This document shows, one piece after another, positions 41,001 through 53,000 of a DNA stretch of 64,000 bases. The notes below the pieces were generated by a model. It did not search any database, was not told where the DNA came from, and saw nothing but the letters and a program-made list of their open reading frames with translations. Made by a program: the position numbers and the translations under genes. Origin of the DNA: Malachius bipustulatus (lineage: Eukaryota; Arthropoda; Insecta; Coleoptera; Melyridae); the NCBI GenBank assembly GCA_910589415.1, contig OU342633.1, positions 14,980,858-15,044,857 of the forward strand, read 5' to 3'. Position 1 is the stretch's first letter. Each line of letters opens with the position of its first letter.

Positions 41001-44000
41001 TATACACACCATTCCTCCACAGTGTTTGGAGCTCTTTGCATGAGCTCTGATATCGTTTTGGCATTATACAACATGACTAATATGACTATATCGTCCGCAT
41101 AGCCCTTTGTATAGCAGCAATTTATCGTTTAGCTCATCGAGTACCTATAAGTCATCCGTTACCATGTCCCGCAGCAAGGTAGACAATAGACAAGACTCTA
41201 CCCTGCGGACATCCTTTACCAATGGCGACCCTCATCGTTTCACCAAACGTTAACACATAAACTCTCCTGTCCTCCAGCATAGGCTTCAGCCATCTAGTAG
41301 TGGTGTCGTCCGCTTCATGTCTTCTGGCAGCCGAATTCATTTACTTGAAAAAGGTATTATCAAATGCACCCTCATTATCAAGAAACACCTCAAGGACAAT
41401 TTCTTTGTTGTGTATTGAGTTTTCGATTCTGTTGGCTGTCGGCCAATAGATATAGCAATAAAAGTGCGCAAGTAATCGTAGGATTGGCCTACTGTACCTA
41501 CCTCAAAGAACATTTCACAGTATAATAAAAGTCCGAAGTGCGGAACATATTTCCGTTGTTGCAAGATTTTAAATCTTATCTTGAAAATTAAACATTTTTT
41601 ACTGAAATTACAAATTAATTGGTAACAGAGGAGTTCATGAGGCTCGTAAAACACGTGTATGCTCTGTCCACTGAGTATTGTCCGTTGCCATGCCACAGTG
41701 ATTCTGGCTAAACAATTATTTCATTTAATTTGATTTGATTCATACACTTATTTCTAAGTCGAACCAGATGTGGTATTGCAGTTCGTGTCAGTGGCGTGTG
41801 AATTGTTATATTATGATTAGAAATAGCATGTCACCTACCTGCTGGTTGGCGTTTAAAAGAAAGCATAACACCTCCGTTTTCTTTTTCTGCAGTAAAATAT
41901 CCTAGCAATTTAACCACACAAGACCACGTCCTAGGGAGTTCAATCGTTTCCCAGGCATTTTGTATAATTTTTTGTAGTTCGTTGCGAGAATATACCCAGT
42001 CCGTTTTTTTAAACGTTAGAAAAACAAGGCAATAGATTTTTAGGCATTCACGCAATTAAGAAGTTACTCGTAGTTTATCACATCGTACAATATCACAGGT
42101 AATTCTGCTAATTTCGTATTAAAAACGTTTCAAATAACAAACCTCATTACGCTGTCCCTGTCAACTGACAGTAGCCGATGAGCTGGACGACAATCTTATC
42201 GTATCAATCTAAGCGTATCAAGACGCGAGTTGTACTTCCGTCTCACTCTCGCTCATCTTTTTAGAATTGCTGACGATTCAAACGTATTTCTGACAATACG
42301 TCCCATTTTAACTCGATTAACTATGCAATGCAATAGAAGGAGTAAGAACCATAACGAGATGATGTATCCTTAGTTATCACAACAGACAACACTCAATGTA
42401 CAGAGTATAGTTTTAGTTCGTTCTTGAGATAACCAATCAGAATTGTTAAATTTTGTATAAAACAGCGAACGATTTGGTGAAACTATACACGCATTTTAGG
42501 AGCCTCGTGTTATTACAAGGTAAGTCATTGATATGGGAAAGCTCGATTGCACCTACACCATTAAAGATATCGAAATAAACCAAAAAGTGCTGTAAATGGG
42601 AGGGTAAAGTGCAGTTTGTAAAATTATTTTCAGATACACAAGTGGCCCAATATCGCTGTACGCCATACAACTTTGTTATTTTAAATAGGACACCCTCTAT
42701 ATTATTACATTTGCATATTGTTTGAGAAAAGTCAAAAAGAATGGTTTGTAAAGTTGAAGTTTGTAATGAGCAATTTATGAGTTATAAACAAATGAAAATC
42801 GCGATTTTCCATTTTCAAAGCAGCTTATATTGAAAACGGCTCGAGATATGGAAAAACGGTTTACATGTTCCTATCTTAACTTTTCAAGCGGTATCCTATT
42901 GGATGGATGAAATTTTTATACAGAGTGGTAAAAAATTTGATTATTTTCATCACCCGGTATAAAAATTTCAGCTACATGATAGGATACCAAATTAAAAATT
43001 AAGATAGGAACATGTAAGCCGTTTTCTTCTATATTGAGCTGTTTTTAAGATACGCTGCTTTGAAAATGCAAAATCGCGATTTTCATTTGTTTATAACTCA
43101 TAAATTGCTCATTACAAACTTCAACTTTACAAACCATTATTTTTGACTTTTCTCAAACAATATGAAAATGTAATAATATAGAGGGTGTCCTATTTAAAAT
43201 AACAAAGTTGTATGGCGTACAGCAATATTGGTCCATCCTGTGTATCTGAAAATAATTTTACAAACTGCACTTTACCCTCCCATTTACAGCACTTTTTGGT
43301 TCATTTCGATATCTTTAATGGTGTAGGTGCAATCGAGCTTTCCCATATCAATGACTTACCCTGTATAGTAAGTAGTAGGTATGGATTTAGAGATTTTCGG
43401 TGACAAAAGATTAGACATGCTTCTTAAATTTGCAAGCTTAGTAACATCTCAACTGCACCGCATTATCTCGGGGTTATCTTCTTAGCTTTCATGGTTGTTA
43501 TAAAGTTTATCAAAATAATTTGCCTATAATATTTTTAAATTTACCTGCTCCCTTAGGCGTAAAACTCCACTTTTTCAGCACAGATCATAGTGTTCTGGGA
43601 ACGACCAGTAAGGTAACTCTCTCTACGAGGTGCATTGGCCTTGTAAAACAGCTGGTGCATGTAATGAGTGCCCCAGCACAGCAACAGTAGTTGATGACTG
43701 AGTCAACTGTATTTCAGCACAAGTAGTCACTAGTCAGTCGCGGCTAGGAGCGCATTGAGCTCGGGCCTACGACCGTCTTCTGCCCCGTGAACCGACGCTG
43801 CATTGAGGCGTCGGCCAACCCTTCCCCCCACCCTCGGTCTGTATTGAGAACCGGACAGGCTATACATTCGCCATTCGACGCATTGAGTCGGTGACGACCC
43901 CCTGCGTCATTTGGTCAAATATCAGCTGGGGTGCACGGAGCCCCAGGTGGTCCTTACATTCATCATAATCGGTCCGACGTCGTATTGAGACGCTTGCCTA

Positions 44001-47000
44001 GCCCTCTGTTTTAGGTCGCACCATCTAGCAGACCCGGGGCCGGGCCGGCAGCCAACGTCGCGCGACGTGTTCCGGACAGAGAAGTGGCAGATACTCATAT
44101 AATCGACAGTGACCGACGGTGCGAGTAGTAGTGCCTCCAGCACAGGGTGACCAATACAAAGTTCCTGCTGCCACCGGCGCTCATAACCCATACCAATCCG
44201 ACCACAGTCTAAGGCAGAAGAAGAGGCCACGCCCAAGCAAGAGTTGCGAAAAATAATTCTGGATTCGTAATACTACAATTTATCCCTTTGTATATATTGA
44301 TTTTAAATAAAAAATAAATATTTATTTGTTGAAACTTGTCATGGGTATATCTGGGCAGAGAATCCCCCTGGGAAATTTATATTCATACAATCGAGAAAAC
44401 CCCGTTACAGTCTGATTGACATGATCACTGGTCGGTCTACATGTAGCAATCGCGTAGTCATAGTCGTTACGATCAGGCTTCGAGATAAAGACTTCCTTTA
44501 TTTCCCTCCAGGCACTAGGTATGTAGCCTAGTGCCAGGTCAGGTCAGTAGAGCTTACAAATCATTTTTTACCCTGCTCTAACTGTGCAGGATGTATCCCA
44601 TCAGGGTCATGGGATTTGAATGGGCCATGATCAATGAGCCCAGCGCGTATATTACTTTGTCATAGTTGGTGGTATACGTTGATGTTCGCCAGTTCTTCCG
44701 GGAGACCCTATGTAAAAGGTTCTTCAGGTCGTCCTATAGGTTTTCTTGGCAGTCAAATATGGTGCAGTCTGGGTAGTGTGCACCTCTTGCACACTTCTTG
44801 ACAGAACTTCCTCCTTGCATTCCTTTTGACTAAAGAAGTATTCTTATTGTATTCAGTTAGAGTGGTCCTACTCGTCACACCTTTCTTTATTCTTAGCTCT
44901 ATTGAAAAGGTACCGTGTTTTCTGTCTCATTTCCGCCAGCATTAGGTCTCACCATCTAACGTCCCCATATTTACGACGGGGTGTCTGAGTACAATTGTTA
45001 TGATCTGAAGTTATTATGACTCTCTGACGTTGTTGCGTAATCACCTCTATATCGCTTGTTCAACTTATGTTGCTTTTCACATTTATAAGTTGTTCGTTTA
45101 GCTCTTCCCGATATCCCATACAATTGTTCTTCTGTGGATTACGGTATAATTCCACTGACTTATTGACGGAGTTGATTTCCAGCTGATATACCTTGCAACG
45201 GGTATTTTAATTTGAATAATTCGTGCGTGGTCCGGTCCCCAAGTAACCCGTTACTAAGATATTTAAAAATAATTTTTATTTACAGAATAACTAAGTATAT
45301 AAAATAATCCGATTAATATTATCAAGGGCGATGGCGGTTTTAGGCAGCTCCTCCCACTAGATGGGCCGGTCATAACCATCTGAGATATCCACTGGTTTCC
45401 GGAACTGATTGGCTGCAGCGCTCGGTGATAAGGAGCGGGTCGCCGCCGGCCGCTGCTGTACCTTCAGTAACCCTGGACACCTTGCTGGTACGCGTCACCT
45501 GTTTTACTATACCAGAACACGCGATTGATTCTTGCGGGCCTCGAATCTCGTCCTTCTGGAGAACGGGAGGTAGCAAGCCCCGTGGGCTCTCAATACAAGC
45601 CGCACAGACGAGACCTGGTAGTTAATCCACGTCTCAATAAGACGTGAACCTGATCAGTATTCAGCTCGCGTCTCGATGCCTGTTTATCCGGTCGGTGGAC
45701 TCAATACATCCACCGCGGGGTGCTGGCTATTTCCCTGCAGGCTCAGCACACCTGGCAGGAGTTGAATGCTTGATGGTCAATACCCAAACAAGCACTGCCC
45801 GTTCTTAGGATGTCTTCTGATTTTATAGCCGTCGGTGAAGTGATAAGGCCGCTATCGTGAAAACTCTGTTTTCCTGTTTTGAACTGATTAAAAGTAATAA
45901 ACTGTCTCTCATAAATAACTAATTAGGATAATTAGATTAAAAGTAATAAACTGTCTCTAATAAATAACTAATTAAAATAATTATAAACGAAAGCCTCGCA
46001 TTTCGTTACAACCTGTGATCTGAATGAGCGTTTCATCAGTCACAAATCACCTCCTCACCATAGCACTGATGCGGGTACAAGCCAAGGTAATGTCAATAAT
46101 TTCTTTCCGTCTCGATGTTGCAAAAATGAGTTTTCTGCATCTGAAGCAGTGACTCATCTCTGTTGCTCGTATCTTTGCTCCCTCATACTGTGTGGTGGTC
46201 CTATGCATCGACCCCAATGATGACCTGGAGGTTCTGGAGCTCCACTTTAGGATTTAGGTTTGTGTTGTCTCCTCTTCGTTATGACGGTTAAGCATAGACC
46301 CACATATCTGTTCCCGAGACATGTCAACGACACAGAGTGATACGGTTTATCGGAAAGTCTACCGTCATGCGTTTTCCGACGTCGTTGCCCCTAATATAAA
46401 TGTTAAGTCACGACACGACAACTAGGTTAGTTAAGGTGATACGCGCAGGGCTTTCTTGAGCGACACGGAATCGTGTCGGTCAACAATGCCTTATCTCAAC
46501 TTTTTAATTAAGCCTTTTCCCGATATATCGAACTATTAAACAGTTATTAACCAATTGGATCTCCACTGAGAACTGAGATCAGAATCAGGGTAGAGGCTTC
46601 GAAAATAACCTGCTTCAGAACATCATAAAGACCGGGACCGTTGTCTGCACCTATTTCTGCTGGCTTATAGATCTGCTGTATACGAGACTGCGTAGGACAA
46701 ACCCTGACATAGATTTGAGGTTATCCTGTAATTTGATTGTCCTCCGTGAGAAGAGGTTGCTGGTGACGACTATGTAAGTGAACAGATCTTATTTTTGTTC
46801 CAGCTTTCTAAAGAAAACATCTAGATCATGTTGAAATGATCTTATGAAAATGATCACAAATTCTTTTCTTTCTTACCTGAGTCGTAGTCTTTATTAACTT
46901 CTTGTTTTAAATCTGTTACTACCATGTTGAGATATATCGAATCAAAATTTTCAAAATCGGGTGTATTATCCTTAATGATTTCTATTACATACAATTCACC

Positions 47001-50000
47001 AGTGTAATGACCAACGCTGTTGACTTTAGTGTTAACGCCTAAAGAACTAAAAGTTAAATGTTACCAATGTCTAGTAAGTAGAAGACGCCATCAATAAGTG
47101 GATGTCAAATACCTACCCATTTACATAATGAAGAAACTTGTCTGTGTCCAGTCTCATAGAATTTTTCATAGCATAAGAACTTTTCCAGTCTATAGAAAAT
47201 AATAATTTGCAACCTTTGTCAGCATCTGTACCTTTTATGCTTACACGAACAATAGTACCGTTGGGCTGATTCTCTTCAATTTCTAATACGTTTTCTTGAA
47301 TCTAAAAACAAAATTATTAAAAACCGCTAGATGGGTTTTAAAATACCACAACTTACAATCGTCAAAACGGGAGTTTCATCATTTACGTCTATCAAGTTGA
47401 TTGTGAGTGATTCAATAACGGTATGTACTTCGTCGTTATCGGTAGCCTTTATTTGAATTTCAATGTTCGGTTGAGTTTCGTAATCAAAAGAGTTATTTCG
47501 TATCGTGACAATGGTTCCATTTTCAAAAATATTGAGGTAATTTGCATTTACAATCCCGTACCTCAAAAATAATAATGGTAAAAATACTGTATTTTCCCCA
47601 AGTGTGAAGAAAACTCACCTGACTTTGTCACCTATATCTCTGTCTGTCGCATTGACAGTAAATATTGGAGTATTGGCTTCAACCGTTTCATTAAAAGCTA
47701 CTACATATGGTGTATTGTGAAATATAGGTGCCTCGTCATTGAGGTTATTGAGTTTAATATCGAATGTCAAAACATCTGACATGCTTGAGTTAAATGTTTC
47801 TCTTGATATCACCTGAAAGTATAAAAGGGTAGAGAAATAACATCGTCAAATATTGAATGCCAAATTTAAAATTAAAATCGCGATTTTCCATTTTCAAAGC
47901 AACTTATACTGAAAATGGCTGAAGATGGCGATATTGGGCCACCCTGTATACCTGAAAATAATTTTGAAAACAGCACCGTGGCCGCCCGTTTGTAGCACTT
48001 TTTGTTTCATTTCGCTAACTTTATCGGTGTAGGTGTAATCGAGCTTTCTATTTTAGGTGACTTACCCTGTATTACCCTTACCCTTATTTTCGAGATCTAG
48101 ACGTCAGGAAGTCAGAAGAATGACGGGCAGAACATGGGATTCTAACCCATCTATTCTGTGCTGTTTGTGCCTACATCATGCTAGTGAGACTTATCATCAG
48201 TGTAACAGTGATTTGTAACAGTGGCCTGGTACAAGAGAACCAAGCGAGTAACAGAAAGGAAAATACTCGAGAAAATCCACAGGCTTTATGTCTTTGCATC
48301 ACGGATGTAATGGGAACTTGCCCGACAGCGGCGTTGGAAGTAATCTTGGATCTAACACCACTAAATTTGGTGATCGAGGGAAGAGCCGGTGAAGATTTCC
48401 TTAGAATGTCAAGAGTGGTTGCGAGAAGCTCTTGACCCTGCCAAAAGACAGAACTATTAAGAAATTGAGTTTCGAGAGGCATTTCATCACGAAACTGTCT
48501 ACGAAAGAGTAATGGAACCACACTCCCAAATTCACTCTCAAAGAAGCTACAACTAAATGGTACACGAACCGTCGAGGGAACCGGGGCAGGAGTAAATGGA
48601 CTGTGCACCAAGTACTTCAAACCCATGGGAACATCCCCAATCATACTTCAAGAGGTCAAGCGGAACTATACGCAATAGAAGTATAATGTGTCCAAATAAA
48701 CCTCGACAGAAACTACGAAAACAAATAAATTGACTCTCAACACACTAGCACATGGCCTTATTCGTCCTACACGAGCCGTCTACGATGCAGCAAATATTCC
48801 AGCAATCTGGCAACGCCGTATGGAGACCGTCCTGCAGAATCTGCCAAATGTGATCAGTTTCTTCGACGACATTATTGTATCTGCAGATGGAGTAAATGTA
48901 GTCTTCTCCAGGCGCTGGGTTCCCCGTTGGAACGTCTTAGCAAATGTGGACTGAAGCTCAATAGAGCGAAATGTGTTTTAGCTGTTCCTGTTCTCGAAAC
49001 ATTAGGGCACAGAATAAATACCGAGGGCATACACAAATCAGATTCACACTCTTAGCAGTTGTGAACTGAAGCTCAACAGAGCGAAATGTGTTTCAGCTGC
49101 TCTTGTTTTCGAAACATTAAGGCACAGAATAAATACCGAGGGCATACACAAATCAGATTCACACGTCGAGGCCGTACGAAATGCACCAAAACCAAGCACT
49201 CCTAGGAATTACAGTTATTCCTGGGTAAGGCGACCTACTGTACGTCCTTTATTAATGAGTACGTCCTTTATTAACGAGCTTTCGACCACAATCCGTGCAC
49301 TCCGGAACATGATACTCATCGAGCCATTTTCTTGGACTTCTGCTGGCAGAAAGGCTTATCTGGACATCAAGGAGGCGCTTACATCACCGCAAGTGCTCAT
49401 GCCGTACGATCCTTCTCTGCCATTGCTGTTGGCAACAGATGCGAGCAAGACGGGACTAGGTACTGTCCTCTCACATCGGCCTAGAAACGGTCAAGAGCGG
49501 CCAATCGCTTACGCCAGCCGAATGATGTCAACAACTGAACAACGCTGTCCTCAAATCGACAAGGAAGCACTAGCCATAGTTTGGTCAGTATAGAAATTCT
49601 TTTATTACTTATTTGCACGTCATTTTACGCTGATAACTGATCACAAACCACTGACGCAGATCCGTCATCCTGAGAAATCGCTGCCAGTATTGTGTATCAG
49701 CCGCATGGCAAACTACGCCGATTACCTGGCTCATTTTGATTTTGATGTAATGTTTAAAACAACGAAAGCAAACGCTAATGCTGACTACTGTTCACGAGCA
49801 CCAGTGCCATCGATGATCAATGCGATCCGTCTTTCAACCTCACAAAGGGAAGAAGATGCTGAAGAGTTTGACGACTTCGATAGATTTGTTTTGTGTCAGA
49901 TAAAACAACTACCGACTCGAGCAGAAACTATCGCAAAGGAGACAAGAAAAGATCCTCACTTAGGCAGAATCATCAGACTGCTAAAGACAGGTCAGAATTT

Positions 50001-53000
50001 GTCTTGCCATGATTTCAAGGCTCCCGAGGTCAAGTAAGTATACTTATGCCGCAACTGCTTAATATTTGAACATCGAGTTGTGGTACCACCAGTGCTGCGA
50101 GAAGTAATCCTCAATGACTTGCATGCAGCACATCTGGGTATGGTGAAGATGTAAAGTTTAGCCCGTTCTTTTGTGTTTTGGCCTGGCATCGACGTTGATA
50201 TAAAGCGCACCGTTAGGTCATGTGCAAACTGCGCTACGAATGCGCACGCTCCTCCAAAATATCATGACTACCATTGGGAGTATCCCAAAGCACTATGGAA
50301 ACGCATTTACATCAACTTCGCAGGTGTTGTTGCTGGTGAGATGCTGCTGATCATTGTGTATGCATATATTAAATAGTTAGAGGTCAAGGTCACGGAATCT
50401 ATGACGAAAACCGTTACAGATCCATATTGGATGAACTAGTTGCATCATATGGTCCATACATCATTCTTGAAGATTTCAACGCCCACAATTAAATCTGGAG
50501 CTCAAAAAAAACCTATGGAAACAAAAAAATAGTAGAAAAACTCCTAATCACAACAAACTTTCCTCAACGATGGCAGCAGCACACACTTTAACTCCGGAAA
50601 CGGTACCTTTTCTAGCATTGACCTATCCATCTGCACCCCCTCACTAGCCCCAACCTTGATATGGCAAACACTAGGTTTCGCCTACGGCAGTGACTACTCT
50701 CCAATCGTTCTAGGCGACCAACAGCAAACAACAAGTAACTTCGAAGTCTGGAAAATCTCCTCTACAAAATGGGAAGAATTCAAACAAACAGTCGATACTT
50801 CACTCAACAACCACCACTTATATGAAAATATTGACACGTCGCTTCGAACCATTAACGACATAATAATCACCGCAGCCAACAGACCAGTCGGCATCGCAGA
50901 AATCAACGGAACAAAAAAGTGCGTGCCATGGTGGAACCAAAACTGCCAGAGAGCCGTCAAACAATGTAAGAAAGCCTTAAACAGATATAGAAAGCACCGA
51001 ACCTTAGAGAATCTTATACAGTTTAAGAAAAGTAGAGCAATAGCCAAACGAACCATCAAAGAGACCAAGATAATGTCCTGGAGAAGTTTTGTAACATCCC
51101 TAAATACATAAACAATAGCGAGCAAAGAGTGGAAAAAATCAGTCAAATGAAAGGTCGAAGACTAGCCTAAAAATACCAGCATTACAAATAAATAATCAAA
51201 TTTACAAAAACGATCACGACATAGCGAACTTTTTGGCAAATACCTACCACCAGAAATATAAAACCGATACACATCAGGAAACAGAGGAACACAAAGCAAT
51301 ACCGGATTCAGATAATGAAACAGATGATCTAAATTTTCCAATAACAATGGAAGAGCTACTCTCAGCACTAAGAACATGCAGAAATTCCGCTCCTGGACCC
51401 GACAAAATTCCATATGAATCCATAAAAAACATATCAGATATAGGCCTACATACAATTCTACAATTTTACAATAAGATATGGCCGGCTGACAGATCGTTCT
51501 CAGATCTATGGCGAAGATCAACCATAATTCCTATTCACAAACCCAACAAACCAAAAACCGACCCAACTGCCTATCGACCTATTTCCCTAACATACAAACT
51601 AGGAAAACTGCTGGAAAAAATAGTAAACAGACGCCTAAACTGGTATCTAGCAAACAAAGGCCTAATAAACTCCATGCAGATGGGTTTTCGCACCCAAAGA
51701 TCCACACTCGACAATCTAGTTAAGCTAAAAACAGAAATCTCCGACGCATTTGCTAACAGTCAGGAACTCATCGCTATTTTCTTTGATATTGAAGGTGCCT
51801 TCGACTCCATCAGAACAAGCAAACTGATACAACAGCTTGTGGAAATCGGACTAAAAGGAAACATATTAGCCTACTTGTTCAACTTCCTAAAGCACAGAAC
51901 ATTCTCTGTCAAAGTAAACAATGTCACGTCAAAATGAATCAAACAAGAAAACGGTGTACCACAAGGCTCCATACTTAGCGCTACCCTATTCAACATTGCC
52001 ATAAATAACATCAGTAATCATCTCTTACCACCAGCACAGCACTTATTATATGCCGATGACCTTCTGATCTACTGTCGCGGGAAAAACGTCCTAGCAACCA
52101 GCAAAATACTAAATTAAATTTTCAACCGCCAAAACAAAACTCATACGGTTCTCAAGAAGAAGATTATCACGTCCATTTCCGAAGCTCATGCTGTACGGTA
52201 GACAACTCGAAGAAGTCAAACAACACAAGTTTCTGGGGCTAACATTCGACTCTATGTTTAACTGGAGATCCCATCTAAAAGAACTAAGTTTGAAAAGAAT
52301 CGACTTACTAAAAAGTCCTAAACAGCCTCAAATTGGGTGCACAGGAAGAGATACTATTACGCATCTACAGAACAATGATCAGATCAAAAATTGACTATGG
52401 CTGCATAGCATACGCCTCGGCATCCAAACTCGATCTCCGTCATCTAAATGTAATCGCAAATACGCCACTAAGAATTGCGCTAGGCGTCTTTAAGTCAAGC
52501 TCAAACGGAAGCCTGCATCGAGAGGCAGCCGAACCTCCTCTTTGGATCCGCAGAAGACAGCTTATATATATGCTGCGAGACTGTCCTCAAGCCATCACCA
52601 TCCCAATAAATCGCTACTCCTACCGTCAATATTTCAACTAACCTACAGCAATCACATACATACCCCACCATCTTTCCAAGATCAGCTACAACAACTCAAA
52701 GGAACCGTAGATCTCTCCAAGACAGTCATAAGATCCCTATCAGCAACTCCGCCCTGGCAAATAAAGATCCCTAAAATAGACGTTACGCTTACAAGATTCC
52801 CGAAACACGACACATTACCACAGATAATACGGCACTCCTGGCTCAACTTCCTGTCTAGGTACGAACCTGACTGTGTTCTGTACACGCATGCATTGAGGAC
52901 CGTGTGACTCCCCAATTACTCTAGCACACATACTGCGGAACTTAATGGGACAGAGAGCATTCCAACACATTAAACAAGACGCAACAGAAAGAAACAAGTA

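Larger units (their letters stand above)
40600..46300 (-). mobile_element. Composite decayed LINE (R1/LOA-like) in several pieces
   Basis: Minus-strand pieces occur in the correct order for one LINE. Endonuclease end (VIIGVDA, DHHTVWGSKD, about 46255-46010). Linker and RT start (DPDGIHPAQLEQG, ALGYIPSAWREIKEVFISKP, about 45240-44390). RT core (EVFLDNEGAFDN, 41400-41340; ARRHEADDTTTRWLKPMLED and AIGKGCPQGRVLS, 41340-41190). Sequence down to about 40690 is RT-like. Intervening blocks 42514-43365 (a MITE), about 43370-44340 and about 45241-46005 are insertions. Coding frames are thoroughly broken. Confidence 0.75.

Noticed and set aside
43657..45788. CRISPR-like or satellite interpretation of the hairpin arrays
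   Set aside because: Only the 7-nt loop is conserved. Stems and spacers all differ, and the context is a eukaryotic intron.
48140..48190. tRNA or tRNA-derived SINE (T-arm-like GGGTTAGAATCCC on minus)
   Set aside because: No acceptor stem, D arm or A box could be placed; a single B-box-like match is not enough.
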